From contig NC_018526.1 of the NCBI RefSeq assembly GCF_000294495.1, positions 744,001-808,000 of the forward strand: 64,000 nt of DNA. The letters are read 5' to 3'. Every line of letters begins with the position of its first letter. Position 1 is the first letter of the stretch. Below are positions 1 through 7,780 of this stretch, in pieces. The position numbers were made by a program, and so were the translations under genes. The notes beneath the pieces were generated by a model, which had not been told where the DNA came from, did no database searches, and saw only the letters and a program-made list of their open reading frames with translations. The DNA comes from Streptococcus suis S735 (GTDB taxonomy: Bacteria; Bacillota; Bacilli; Lactobacillales; Streptococcaceae).

Positions 1-2
1 AT

Positions 3-44
3 TACTATGAGGGTTACAACCTATATCGTATTGAGGATTTGTAA
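3..44 (+). CDS. 3' end of an upstream gene (partial)
   Basis: The first bases read as an open frame of 13 codons ending ...YNLYRIEDL and a TAA stop at 42-44. The composition looks coding and the next gene has its own ribosome binding site, so this is probably the tail of a + strand gene cut by the window edge. Too little is present to name a family. Confidence 0.4.
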   Translation, partial: YYEGYNLYRIEDL

Positions 45-76
45 ATCTAGCATAAACAAATGATGTGAGGTGTTTT

Positions 77-580
77 ATGCCACTAAGAGTAAAATTAACT
101 GACCGTTTTCAAAAACGGTTGTCTGAATGGGCACGAAAGCGCAAGCCATTTAAAAACAAACAGGAGTTGGAAGAGAAATTTGGCCAAGCATTGAAGATTT
201 GGCAATCTTCCAAAACTCGGCAACATGCAGAAAACTTGCTATCTGAGCAAGGAAAATTAGAACATTTTTTACATAGCACGGAACGGAAACTGTCTCGTAT
301 GCCTTTTGGCGGAGATAAGTTTGCGGCTATTCCAGGCTTGATTTCCATGGTGCGAAGCTATATCCGTAGAGATTACAGCAAGTTACCCAAAGCGACAATC
401 CTCGCAATTATAGGTGCTTTGATTTATTTTTTCAGTCCTATTGATGCCTTACCAGATTTCATCCTTGGAGCAGGTCTACTTGACGATGCCTTTGTCCTTA
501 ATGCCTGTTTGAAATTAATCAAAACAGATGTCGATGACTTTAGAAGCTGGCAAGCAAGCCAGTGGAAGGCGGAAGAGTAG
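77..580 (+). CDS. DUF1232 (YkvA-type) membrane-associated protein
   Basis: A 167-residue protein with a basic, soluble N-terminal half and a C-terminal DUF1232 core. The core contains the hydrophobic segment ATILAIIGALIYFFSPIDALPD, interrupted here by the family hallmark SPIDALPDFI at roughly residues 117-127. The function of the family is unknown; YkvA-like proteins are small and probably membrane-bound. I chose the ATG at 77 because GAGG at 67-70 sits 6 nt upstream. A GTG at 65 would place the start before that ribosome binding site. The next gene follows after 2 nt, so the two are probably co-transcribed. Confidence 0.8.
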   Translation: MPLRVKLTDRFQKRLSEWARKRKPFKNKQELEEKFGQALKIWQSSKTRQHAENLLSEQGKLEHFLHSTERKLSRMPFGGDKFAAIPGLISMVRSYIRRDYSKLPKATILAIIGALIYFFSPIDALPDFILGAGLLDDAFVLNACLKLIKTDVDDFRSWQASQWKAEE

Positions 581-582
581 CT

Positions 583-1035
583 ATGATAAAGTTTTTAAGA
601 AAAAAGCCAACTATCGAGCAACTTAAGAAAGTTCCTTATGCTTCTCAGTATACAGAGGTTCTACGTTCAATTTGGCGAGCAGATGTGCCTAAATACGGGA
701 TTTCTTCTACTTTACAAGGTGAATTACTTCGACAATTAGAAAAACTTCGTTGGGAAGCTCAAGCAAATGGCAATGTCAATTGGTGTGAAGAGCACTCAAA
801 CTACTGTCGATTCATAAAGGAGACTCTCTATAAAGGAAAACTCCTTTCTTCTCAACAGAAGCAAGAGTTAGTTTTAATAATGGATTATCTAAAATCGTGT
901 GGTGAATATGCTCAAGCTTATCAAGAAAATTTGATTGATGATGAGGAATTAGAAATTGAGAAATTAGCATATGTTGATGACAATCTTTATGATAGAGTAG
1001 GGGATATGATTGCTTTCTTTTATCAGAGAACTTAG
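583..1035 (+). CDS. hypothetical soluble protein, 150 aa
   Basis: I do not recognise this family. The 150-residue product is acidic, has no signal peptide or membrane segment, and is rich in predicted helix. It carries a QGELLRQLEKLRWEAQANGN stretch around residues 50-70 and an acidic DDEELEIEKL segment near the C-terminus. The ATG at 583 is preceded by a purine-rich GGAAGGCGGAAG. The gene follows the DUF1232 gene with a 2-nt gap. Small acidic proteins of this kind are sometimes immunity-type proteins, but nothing adjacent supports that here. Confidence 0.7.
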   Translation: MIKFLRKKPTIEQLKKVPYASQYTEVLRSIWRADVPKYGISSTLQGELLRQLEKLRWEAQANGNVNWCEEHSNYCRFIKETLYKGKLLSSQQKQELVLIMDYLKSCGEYAQAYQENLIDDEELEIEKLAYVDDNLYDRVGDMIAFFYQRT

Positions 1036-1160
1036 GTAAAGAACTAATGTTTAGTTAAGGATATCGCAACAGAAATTGCTATATAAGCTCTCTTCCGTTC
1101 CCACTACTTAAGGTGATTATCAAAAAAGTAAAAAAGAAAGAAAATTTAACTTCCCACCAA

Positions 1161-1235
1161 GAAACAAAGAAAGGAATGTTCGGTTAGTAGAAATAACTGA
1201 ACACGGGACTGAATCGTCCCTTTGTATCTTAATTT
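1161..1235 (+). promoter_or_regulatory. structured parC leader, short relative of the carA/carB leader
   Basis: There is no Shine-Dalgarno within 20 nt of the parC ATG. Upstream lie an AAAGGA (1170-1175), a hairpin GTTCGGTTA/TAACTGAAC (1178-1186/1194-1202, one G-U pair), the bases AC, a hairpin GGGAC/GTCCC (1205-1209/1216-1220), and TTTGTATC ending at 1228, exactly 7 nt before the ATG. The order is the same as in the carA and carB leaders, but hairpin 2 is shrunk to 5 bp and the 5' closing strand GGTACA is missing. A GAAACAAAG at 1161-1169 could pair imperfectly with the TTTGTATC. Confidence 0.55.
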
Positions 1236-3689
1236 ATGTCAAACATTCAAAACATGTCCCTTGAGGACATCATGGGAGAGCGTTTTGGTCGCTACTCCAA
1301 ATACATTATTCAGGAGCGGGCCCTGCCGGACATTCGTGACGGTCTCAAGCCCGTGCAACGTCGGATTCTTTATTCTATGAATAAGGACGGCAACACTTTT
1401 GACAAGGGTTACCGTAAGTCTGCCAAGTCAGTCGGAAATATCATGGGGAATTTCCACCCGCACGGTGATTCCTCTATTTATGATGCCATGGTCCGCATGA
1501 GTCAGGACTGGAAGAACCGCGAGATTTTGGTGGAGATGCACGGAAACAACGGTTCCATGGACGGCGATCCGCCAGCAGCTATGCGTTACACCGAGGCTCG
1601 CCTTTCGGAAATGGCTGGCTATCTCTTGGCTGACATCGAGAAAAAGACCGTACCATTTGCCTGGAACTTTGACGATACGGAAAAAGAACCCACTGTGCTA
1701 CCAGCTGCCTTCCCTAATCTCTTGGTCAATGGAGCGACAGGAATTTCAGCAGGGTACGCGACTGACATCCCGCCGCATAATCTAGCGGAGGTCATCGATG
1801 CCGTTGTCTACATGATTGATCATCCAACAGCTAAGTTAGAAAAGTTGATGGAGTTCTTGCCTGGACCAGACTTCCCAACAGGTGCCATTATCCAAGGGGC
1901 TGACGAAATCAAGAAAGCCTATGAAACTGGTAAGGGCCGTGTCGTTGTCCGTAGCCGTTGTGAAATCGAGCAACTCAAGGCTGGTAAGAAACAGATTGTC
2001 ATTACTGAGATTCCGTATGAAGTCAACAAGGCTGTTTTGGTCAAGAAGATTGATGATGTCCGTGTCAACAACAAGGTGCCTGGTATTGCCGAGGTGCGTG
2101 ATGAGTCAGATCGGACAGGTCTGCGGATTGCCATTGAGCTGAAAAAAGATAGCGATGAGCAAACCATTCTCAACTACCTCTACAAATACACCGACCTACA
2201 AATCAATTACAACTTTAACATGGTGGCGATTGATAATTTCACACCGCGTCAGGTTGGCTTGCAGAAGATTCTGTCCAGCTACATCGCCCACCGCCGTGAG
2301 ATTATCATTGCCCGTTCTAAGTTTGACAAGGAAAAAGCAGAGAAACGCCTTCACATCGTAGAGGGTTTAATCCGCGTCGTTTCCATTTTGGACGAGGTTA
2401 TTGCCCTTATTCGTGCTTCTGAAAACAAGGCGGATGCTAAGGAAAACCTGAAAATCAGCTATGAGTTCAGCGAGGAGCAGGCAGAAGCAATCGTGACCTT
2501 GCAACTCTACCGCTTGACCAATACCGACATTGTGACCTTGGAAAATGAAGAAGCAGCCCTACGCGAGCAGATTCAGACCTTGGCAGCTATTATCGGCGAT
2601 GAGCGGACCATGTTCAATCTTATGAAGAAGGAACTGCGTGAGGTCAAGAAGCAGTTCGGCAATCCTCGTTTGAGTGAATTGCAGGATCAGGCAGAAACGA
2701 TTGAGATTGATACTGCCAGTCTGATTGTCGAGGAAGAAACTTTTGTCAGCGTGACCAAGGCAGGTTACATCAAACGGACAAGTCCTCGTTCTTTCAATGC
2801 CTCAACGCTTGAAGAAATGGGTAAGCGGGATGATGACCAGCTGATTTTCTTGCAGAATGCCAAGACAACTCAGCACCTCTTGCTTTTTACCAATCTTGGA
2901 AATGTTATCTACCGACCTGTTCATGAGTTGACAGATATTCGTTGGAAGGACATTGGTGAACACCTGAGCCAGACTCTCATGAACTTTGATACCAATGAAG
3001 AGATTATCTTCGCTGAATTGGTAGAGAATTTTGAAGAGGGGACTTATTTCGCGGTGACCAAATACGGTCAAATCAAGCGTGTGGAGCGGAAGGAGTTCAC
3101 GCCATGGCGGACTTACAAGTCCAAGTCAACCAAGTATGCCAAACTCAAAGATGCAGAGGATGTGGTTATTACTGTATCGCCTGTAGTCTTGGATGACATC
3201 ATGCTCATGACAGAAAAGGGCTACGCTCTGCGATTTAACATCGAAGAAGTGCCAATCATCGGTGCCAAGGCGGCCGGTGTCAAGGCGGTTAACCTCAAGG
3301 ACGAGGATGTGGTGGCTGCGGCCTTTATCAGCAATACCAGCTCCGTCTATCTCCTGACCCAGCGTGGTAGCCTTAAGCGGATGGCGACGGAGGAAATCCC
3401 TGTGACCAGCCGTGCCAAGCGTGGTTTGCAGGTGCTTCGCGAACTCAAGGCTAAGCCTCACCGTGTCTTTGCGGCAGGTCCAGTCTTGACGGATCAGGGT
3501 GATTTTGATCTCTTTAGCACGGCAAATGAAGATGATACGACAAGTCAAATCCTTCACGTGCAGTCCAAAACAGGCAAACTCTATGAGGTTGATGTGACCC
3601 AGCTTAGCCTGTCTGAACGCACTAGCAACGGTAGCTTCATTTCGGATACCATTTCCGATGAAGAAGTCTTCAGAGCCTGGATAGACTAA
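1236..3689 (+). CDS. parC: DNA topoisomerase IV subunit A
   Basis: The 817-residue A subunit of topoisomerase IV, which with ParE decatenates daughter chromosomes. The N-terminal breakage-reunion domain shows [14 protein letters not shown], the quinolone-resistance region [12 protein letters not shown] and the catalytic tyrosine in [10 protein letters not shown] (Y118 by count). Positions 79 and 83 are Ser and Asp, the quinolone-susceptible state. The C-terminal third carries the repeated GyrA/ParC beta-pinwheel blades (for example [31 protein letters not shown]). The start [20 protein letters not shown] matches the streptococcal ParC start as I recall it. parE is not in the window and probably lies upstream. 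Translation initiation looks unusual because no normal ribosome binding site precedes the ATG. Confidence 0.98.
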   Translation: MSNIQNMSLEDIMGERFGRYSKYIIQERALPDIRDGLKPVQRRILYSMNKDGNTFDKGYRKSAKSVGNIMGNFHPHGDSSIYDAMVRMSQDWKNREILVEMHGNNGSMDGDPPAAMRYTEARLSEMAGYLLADIEKKTVPFAWNFDDTEKEPTVLPAAFPNLLVNGATGISAGYATDIPPHNLAEVIDAVVYMIDHPTAKLEKLMEFLPGPDFPTGAIIQGADEIKKAYETGKGRVVVRSRCEIEQLKAGKKQIVITEIPYEVNKAVLVKKIDDVRVNNKVPGIAEVRDESDRTGLRIAIELKKDSDEQTILNYLYKYTDLQINYNFNMVAIDNFTPRQVGLQKILSSYIAHRREIIIARSKFDKEKAEKRLHIVEGLIRVVSILDEVIALIRASENKADAKENLKISYEFSEEQAEAIVTLQLYRLTNTDIVTLENEEAALREQIQTLAAIIGDERTMFNLMKKELREVKKQFGNPRLSELQDQAETIEIDTASLIVEEETFVSVTKAGYIKRTSPRSFNASTLEEMGKRDDDQLIFLQNAKTTQHLLLFTNLGNVIYRPVHELTDIRWKDIGEHLSQTLMNFDTNEEIIFAELVENFEEGTYFAVTKYGQIKRVERKEFTPWRTYKSKSTKYAKLKDAEDVVITVSPVVLDDIMLMTEKGYALRFNIEEVPIIGAKAAGVKAVNLKDEDVVAAAFISNTSSVYLLTQRGSLKRMATEEIPVTSRAKRGLQVLRELKAKPHRVFAAGPVLTDQGDFDLFSTANEDDTTSQILHVQSKTGKLYEVDVTQLSLSERTSNGSFISDTISDEEVFRAWID

Positions 3690-3703
3690 AAAAGATGAAA
3701 AGA

Positions 3704-3733
3704 TTGCTCGCAAAGAAGTCTTTTTGCTATACT
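3704..3733 (+). promoter_or_regulatory. promoter of the DUF4230 gene
   Basis: TTGCTC (3704-3709) and TATACT (3728-3733) are separated by 18 nt. They lie directly after the parC stop and 18 nt before the start codon of the next gene. Confidence 0.55.
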
Positions 3734-3751
3734 GTAGAGGAGGTAAATGCT

Positions 3752-4369
3752 ATGAAAATTATCAAATTATTTTTCAGTATAAAAGTCTATCTATGGCTTG
3801 TTCTGTCCTTCCTTCTGTTATTGTGTGGTGTATGGGGATACGGCTACATCTCTGGTGAAAAGAGTAATCAGCAGGAAGTGAGTGTCCATGCGGCTATTGA
3901 GTCTGTCGAGCAAGTCAATGAATTGGTATTTCTAAATACAGCTGTCCAGAAAATTGTGACCGCTAAAAACTACACGGTCTTATTTGGTCAAGAAATGCCC
4001 TTCTCAGAAAAATCAGCCCTCTTAATTATCAAGTACAAAGCAAAATTTGGTATCAAAAGTCCTGTATCCATTGAACATCTTTCTGAAAATCGGTACAAAA
4101 TTACCCTTCCAGCCTTTGAAGTCATTGGATTGGAATTAGATGCAGAAGAACCTTATACCTTATATGATAAGAGTGGTGAGATACTGAGTTTTGCGACAGA
4201 AGAAATCGATACTGCCCAACTCATCACAGATGAATTTCAGTCGGTAGAGCAAGAAAAGTTTTTAGCAGATTATCAGGAAGACATAAAAGAGTCAGCCAAA
4301 AACTACTATCAAAATTTATTTAGTGCTATCTCACCTGAAATTCAACTAGAATTTGTTTTTAAAGAGTAA
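3752..4369 (+). CDS. DUF4230-like membrane-anchored protein
   Basis: A 205-residue protein with a short basic N-terminus, one membrane segment (about residues 10-32, VYLWLVLSFLLLLCGVWGYG) and an extracytoplasmic domain. The domain resembles DUF4230 (paired strands, ...RYKITLPAFEVIGLELD...). The function is unknown. The ATG at 3752 has a strong GAGGAGGT 8 nt upstream; an in-frame start further up would lie inside the promoter. The gene has its own promoter and a terminator behind it, so it is probably monocistronic. Confidence 0.7.
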   Translation: MKIIKLFFSIKVYLWLVLSFLLLLCGVWGYGYISGEKSNQQEVSVHAAIESVEQVNELVFLNTAVQKIVTAKNYTVLFGQEMPFSEKSALLIIKYKAKFGIKSPVSIEHLSENRYKITLPAFEVIGLELDAEEPYTLYDKSGEILSFATEEIDTAQLITDEFQSVEQEKFLADYQEDIKESAKNYYQNLFSAISPEIQLEFVFKE

Positions 4370-4371
4370 GA

Positions 4372-4395
4372 GTCTGGTTTACCAGGCTTTTTCTT
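4372..4395 (+). terminator. terminator after the DUF4230 gene
   Basis: GTCTGG and CCAGGC form a 6-bp stem (one G-U pair) with loop TTTA, followed by TTTTTCTT. Confidence 0.75.
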
Positions 4396-4405
4396 ATATT
4401 CACAA

Positions 4406-4420
4406 AATTTTCTGAATTTT
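4406..4420 (+). promoter_or_regulatory. CodY box upstream of ilvE
   Basis: AATTTTCTGAATTTT matches the CodY consensus AATTTTCWGAAAATT at 13 of 15 positions. It ends 3 nt before the -35 element of ilvE. CodY represses branched-chain amino acid genes in Gram-positive bacteria when isoleucine/valine and GTP are plentiful, which fits the downstream gene. Confidence 0.75.
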
Positions 4421-4423
4421 TAA

Positions 4424-4452
4424 TTGAAAATCACTTTCAAAAGTAGTAAAAT
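4424..4452 (+). promoter_or_regulatory. ilvE promoter
   Basis: TTGAAA (4424-4429) and TAAAAT (4447-4452) are 17 nt apart. The interval contains the inverted repeat TTGAAA/TTTCAA, a possible additional operator. Confidence 0.7.
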
Positions 4453-4479
4453 ATTAAAAAATGAATTTGGAGAAACTAT

Positions 4480-5502
4480 ATGACAGTGAACATTGACTGG
4501 GAAAACCTTGGTTTTTCTTATATGAAACTACCTTACCGCTTCATCGCTCATTTCAAAAACAGCCAATGGTCTGAAGGGCAGTTGACCGAAGATGCGGAAT
4601 TGCACATTTCAGAAAGCTCACCAGCCCTTCACTATGGCCAGCAGGCTTTTGAAGGCCTTAAAGCCTATCGTACCAAGGATGGAAAACTCCAGCTCTTTCG
4701 TCCAGACCAAAACGCTGAGCGCCTGCAACGGACAGCTGACCGCTTGCTCATGGAGCCTGTACCGACGGATCTTTTCATCAAGGCTTGTAAAGAAGTGGTC
4801 AAAGCCAATGCAGACTACGTTCCTCCCTATGGAACTGGTGGTACCCTTTATCTCCGTCCGCTCCTGATTGGTGTCGGCGACATCATCGGCGTCAAACCTG
4901 CGGAAGAGTACATTTTCACAGTTTTTGCCATGCCGGTTGGTAACTATTTCAAAGGCGGCCTGGCTCCGACCAACTTCCTCATCCAAGACAAGTACGACCG
5001 TGCGGCACCAAATGGAACAGGGGCAGCCAAGGTTGGTGGTAACTACGCGGCGTCGCTCTTACCGGGCCAATATGCCAAAAAGCAGGGCTTCTCAGATGTC
5101 ATCTACCTGGATCCAGCTACCCACACCAAGATTGAAGAAGTGGGGTCTGCTAATTTCTTTGGTATCACAGCTGATAACGAGTTTGTCACACCGATTTCAC
5201 CATCAATCTTGCCGTCTATTACCAAGTATTCTCTCTTGTACTTGGCAGAGCATCGTCTGGGTATGAAGGCTGTGGAGCGTGAAGTCCTTGTCGAAGAATT
5301 AGACCAGTTTGTCGAAGCAGGAGCTTGCGGAACAGCTGCAGTTATCTCACCAATTGGTGGTATCCAGATTGCAGACAAACTCCATGTTTTCCATAGTGAA
5401 ACAGAAGTAGGACCTGTCACTCGTAAATTGTATGAAGAATTAACAGGTATCCAGTTTGGTGATATTGAAGCGCCAGAAGGTTGGATTGTCGAAGTAGATT
5501 AA
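4480..5502 (+). CDS. ilvE: branched-chain amino acid aminotransferase
   Basis: A PLP-dependent class IV aminotransferase of 340 residues that interconverts Leu, Ile and Val with their 2-oxo acids using glutamate/2-oxoglutarate. Family signs include HYGQQAFEGLKAY near residue 50, LYLRPLLIGVG, the PLP-lysine region NGTGAAKVGGNYAASL around residues 180-195, and EEVGSANFFGI. The length is normal for the family. A ribosome binding site TTGGAGAAA precedes the ATG. It is a single-gene unit with its own promoter, CodY box and terminator. Confidence 0.95.
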   Translation: MTVNIDWENLGFSYMKLPYRFIAHFKNSQWSEGQLTEDAELHISESSPALHYGQQAFEGLKAYRTKDGKLQLFRPDQNAERLQRTADRLLMEPVPTDLFIKACKEVVKANADYVPPYGTGGTLYLRPLLIGVGDIIGVKPAEEYIFTVFAMPVGNYFKGGLAPTNFLIQDKYDRAAPNGTGAAKVGGNYAASLLPGQYAKKQGFSDVIYLDPATHTKIEEVGSANFFGITADNEFVTPISPSILPSITKYSLLYLAEHRLGMKAVEREVLVEELDQFVEAGACGTAAVISPIGGIQIADKLHVFHSETEVGPVTRKLYEELTGIQFGDIEAPEGWIVEVD

Positions 5503-5510
5503 TTTCAGAA

Positions 5511-5541
5511 GGCTTGCACTTGCAAGCTCTTCTCTTTTTTT
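5511..5541 (+). terminator. ilvE terminator
   Basis: GCTTGC (5512-5517) pairs with GCAAGC (5522-5527), followed by a pyrimidine run ending in seven T. Confidence 0.85.
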
Positions 5542-5568
5542 GTAGAATAGTAAAAGTGAGGTTTGAAA

Positions 5569-5802
5569 ATGAGTAAAAAAGATAAAAAAATTGAAATTCA
5601 GATTGAAGATAGCAAAGTTCTTGTCAATAGAGAAGAGTTCCCTGGCTACCGCCTTGTTATAGGTAAAAAAGTAATTGGAGAAATTGCAGAATTGGCTGAA
5701 AATAACTTTGCAGTTATTAAAAACGGAAATACCGAAAGCTTTTACAAAAAATTAGAAAAAGCAGTCGGAAATATTATTGAAAATTATAATTTAAGTCACT
5801 AA
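5569..5802 (+). CDS. DUF2969 family protein
   Basis: A 77-residue, charged, soluble protein starting MSKKDKKIEIQIEDSK and ending ENIIENYNLSH-like. The pattern (KIEIQ..., GYRLVIGKKVIGEIAEL, FAVIKNG, FYKKLEKAVGNIIENYNL) matches the streptococcal DUF2969 family, whose role is unknown. GTGAGG lies about 8 nt before the ATG at 5569; an upstream TTG in the same frame is less likely. It sits between ilvE and tRNA-Tyr. Confidence 0.8.
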   Translation: MSKKDKKIEIQIEDSKVLVNREEFPGYRLVIGKKVIGEIAELAENNFAVIKNGNTESFYKKLEKAVGNIIENYNLSH

Positions 5803-5853
5803 AAGACTTGTAATAGTCGCTATTTTATGTTAGAATAGTGACTGTTAGTGTAC

Positions 5854-5934
5854 GGAGAGATAGCGAAGAGGCTAAACGCGGCGGACTGTAAATCCGCTCC
5901 TTCGGGTTCGGGGGTTCGAATCCCTCTCTCTCCA
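5854..5934 (+). tRNA. tRNA-Tyr (GTA)
   Basis: A class II tRNA of 81 nt. The acceptor stem is GGAGAGA/TCTCTCC with discriminator A. The anticodon stem-loop CGGACTGTAAATCCG has GTA at 5888-5890. A long variable arm (CTCCTTCGGGTTC) and T arm GGGGGTTCGAATCCCTC follow. CCA is not encoded. A TAGAATAGT sequence about 20 nt upstream could be the -10 region. Confidence 0.95.
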
Positions 5935-5942
5935 TTGAACAG

Positions 5943-6050
5943 GATACAAAGGACGTTAAGAAATCCGTACGAAAATAGGAAATTGACGCAGTGTGCTAAA
6001 CACACAGGGAAGTTTATCTTTTTCACTAGGATTTTAGTCCGTGTTCAACT
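5943..6050. repeat. structured dispersed repeat, copy 1 (complement of the carA/carB leader element)
   Basis: Read on the minus strand this contains GAACACG, GTGAAAAAGATAAAC, a variable hairpin, TTTCCTATTTTC and finally CTTTGTATC, the same order as in the carA and carB leaders. The pairings are conserved while the sequence differs: GGAC/GTCC (5951-5954/6037-6040), AAATCC/GGATTT (5961-5966/6029-6034), and an apical GTGTG/CACAC (5991-5995/6001-6005). It is imperfectly repeated about 115 nt further on. Confidence 0.6.
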
Positions 6051-6079
6051 AAGATACGAGATATGTTCTGGTTTACCAG

Positions 6080-6160
6080 AAATTTCTGTAGAAAATTAGG
6101 AGACTGACGCTGAGTGTTAACACTCAAGGAAGGCTATCTATTTTTCTAAGAAATTAATCT
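6080..6160. repeat. structured dispersed repeat, copy 2
   Basis: A diverged tandem relative of copy 1: GAAAATTAGGAGACTGACGC (6091-6110), apical hairpin GAGTG-TTAA-CACTC (6112-6125), then AAGGAAGGCTATCTATTTTTC. An outer stem AATTTC/GAAATT (6081-6086/6150-6155) encloses it. The GATACAAAG end seen in copy 1 is not recognisable. It occupies the gap between tRNA-Tyr and tRNA-Gln. Confidence 0.5.
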
Positions 6161-6209
6161 CGAGTTCAATTTCTTATGATTAGTAAATAAATGAATTGTA
6201 TCTATTTTT

Positions 6210-6281
6210 TGGGGTATCGCCAAGCGGTAAGGCAAGGGACTTTGACTCCCTCATGCGTTGGTTCGAATCCAGCTACCCCAG
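6210..6281 (+). tRNA. tRNA-Gln (TTG)
   Basis: A 72-nt tRNA with acceptor stem TGGGGTA/TACCCCA and discriminator G. The D arm is CGCCAAGCGGTAAGGC. The anticodon stem AGGGA/TCCCT encloses loop CTTTGAC with TTG at 6242-6244. The T arm is GTTGGTTCGAATCCAGC. CCA is not encoded. Confidence 0.95.
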
Positions 6282-6368
6282 TAAAGGTACTAGATATAGT
6301 CTAGTTCGTCAAAGATGTCTAATTGTTGTTGTCCTTGCGTGTGCCTTAAATAAAATATATTTTATGTT

Positions 6369-6395
6369 GGGTCGAAAGACCTGATTGTCGGAGGT
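6369..6395 (+). promoter_or_regulatory. hairpin and ribosome binding site in the rpsA leader
   Basis: GGTC-GAAA-GACC forms a GNRA-capped hairpin about 10 nt upstream of a strong GGAGG. A possible promoter TTGTCC...TAAAAT with 16-nt spacing lies just upstream. The hairpin may help position or regulate initiation of the rpsA message; this is inference. Confidence 0.4.
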
Positions 6396-6404
6396 TTTTT
6401 TATA

Positions 6405-7610
6405 ATGAACGAATTTGAAGATTTGTTGAACAGTGTAAGCGAAGTTACACCTGGTGATGTGGTAACTGCAGAAGTATTGACAGTTGATGCTGGTCAAGCA
6501 AACGTAGCTATCTCAGGTACTGGTGTTGAAGGCGTATTGACTCTTCGTGAGTTGACTAACGACCGTGATGCTGATATCAACGACCTTGTAAAAGTTGGTG
6601 AAACACTTGAATTGTTAGTACTTCGCCAAGTTGTTGGTAAAGATACAGACACTGTTACTTATCTTGTATCTAAAAAACGTTTGGAAGCACGTAAAGCATG
6701 GGACAAGCTTGTTGGTCGTGAAGAAGAAGTTGTTACAGTTAAAGTAACTCGTGCCGTTAAAGGTGGTCTTGCAGTTGAATTTGAAGGTCTTCGTGGTTTC
6801 ATCCCAGCTTCAATGATCGACAGCCGTTTCACTCGTAACACTGAGCGTTTTGTAGGTCAAGAATTTGATGCCAAAATCAAAGAAGTTGATCCTGCTGAGA
6901 ACCGTTTCATCTTGTCACGTCGTGACGTTGTTGAAGCTGCAGCTGCAGCTGCACGTGCTGAAGTATTCGGTAAATTGGCAGTTGGTGAAGTTGTGACTGG
7001 TAAAGTTGCACGTATCACAAGCTTCGGTGCATTCATCGACCTTGGTGGTGTAGATGGTTTGGTACACTTGACTGAATTGTCTCACGAGCGTAACGTATCT
7101 CCTAAATCAGCTGTAACAGTTGGTGAAGAAGTTGAAGTTAAAGTTCTTGCAATCGATGAAGTTGAAGGTCGCGTATCATTGTCATTGAAAGCTACACAGC
7201 CTGGTCCATGGGATGGCGTTGAGCAAAAATTGGTAGCTGGTGATGTAATCGAAGGTAAAGTAAAACGCTTGACTGACTTCGGTGCTTTCGTTGAAGTATT
7301 GCCAGGTATCGATGGTTTGGTACACATTTCACAAATTTCACACAAACGTGTTGAAAATCCAAAAGACGCTTTGTCAGTAGGTCAAGAAGTAACTGTTAAA
7401 GTTCTTGAAGTGAACGCAGCTGATGAGCGTGTATCACTTTCTATCAAAGCTTTGGAAGAGCGTCCAGCAGCAGTTGAAGGTGAAGAAAAAGCTGAAAAAC
7501 GTGCTCCACGTCCACGTCGTCAAAAACGTGAAGAAAAACGTGATTACGAATTGCCAGAAACTCAATCTGGTTTCTCAATGGCTGATCTTTTCGGTGACAT
7601 TGAATTGTAA
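6405..7610 (+). CDS. rpsA: 30S ribosomal protein S1
   Basis: A 401-residue protein made of four S1 (OB-fold) repeats, at roughly residues 12-85, 100-170, 190-262 and 275-347. The last two are the most canonical ([57 protein letters not shown]). A basic, disordered tail ([16 protein letters not shown]) follows. S1 binds mRNA and helps initiation in Gram-negative bacteria; the shorter four-domain Firmicute form has a less certain ribosomal role. Codon use is strongly biased, as expected for an abundant protein. A GGAGG lies 9 nt upstream. Confidence 0.95.
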   Translation: MNEFEDLLNSVSEVTPGDVVTAEVLTVDAGQANVAISGTGVEGVLTLRELTNDRDADINDLVKVGETLELLVLRQVVGKDTDTVTYLVSKKRLEARKAWDKLVGREEEVVTVKVTRAVKGGLAVEFEGLRGFIPASMIDSRFTRNTERFVGQEFDAKIKEVDPAENRFILSRRDVVEAAAAAARAEVFGKLAVGEVVTGKVARITSFGAFIDLGGVDGLVHLTELSHERNVSPKSAVTVGEEVEVKVLAIDEVEGRVSLSLKATQPGPWDGVEQKLVAGDVIEGKVKRLTDFGAFVEVLPGIDGLVHISQISHKRVENPKDALSVGQEVTVKVLEVNAADERVSLSIKALEERPAAVEGEEKAEKRAPRPRRQKREEKRDYELPETQSGFSMADLFGDIEL

Positions 7611-7617
7611 TTCATAT

Positions 7618-7645
7618 AAAAACTTGCCTTGTGCAAGTTTTTCCT
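7618..7645 (+). terminator. rpsA terminator
   Basis: AAAAACTTGC (7618-7627) pairs with GCAAGTTTTT (7633-7642). The T run is part of the stem. Confidence 0.8.
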
Positions 7646-7647
7646 TT

Positions 7648-7719
7648 CCACCCTTAGTGTAATGGATATCACGTAAGATTCCGGTTCTTGAGATGGGGGT
7701 TCGATTCCCTCAGGGTGGA
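7648..7719 (+). tRNA. tRNA-Arg (CCG)
   Basis: A 72-nt tRNA with acceptor stem CCACCCT/AGGGTGG and discriminator A. The D arm is AGTGTAATGGATATCAC. The anticodon stem TAAGA/TCTTG encloses loop TTCCGGT with CCG at 7681-7683, reading codon CGG. The T arm is GGGGGTTCGATTCCCTC. It starts only 3 nt after the rpsA terminator, so it may be read from a short local promoter or by readthrough. Confidence 0.9.
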
Positions 7720-7729
7720 CTAAATTGAA

Positions 7730-7755
7730 AAGCCTGCATTAACAGGCTTTTTTGT
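7730..7755 (+). terminator. terminator after tRNA-Arg
   Basis: AAGCCTG pairs with CAGGCTT, followed by TTTTTG. Confidence 0.85.
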
Positions 7756-7780
7756 TATATTATATCAAGGAGGCTATGAT

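Noticed and set aside
3126..3713. A 195-codon open frame on the minus strand opposite the end of parC
   Set aside because: It lies entirely opposite parC, follows the parC codon pattern and has no ribosome binding site or known domain; it is a shadow of the real gene.
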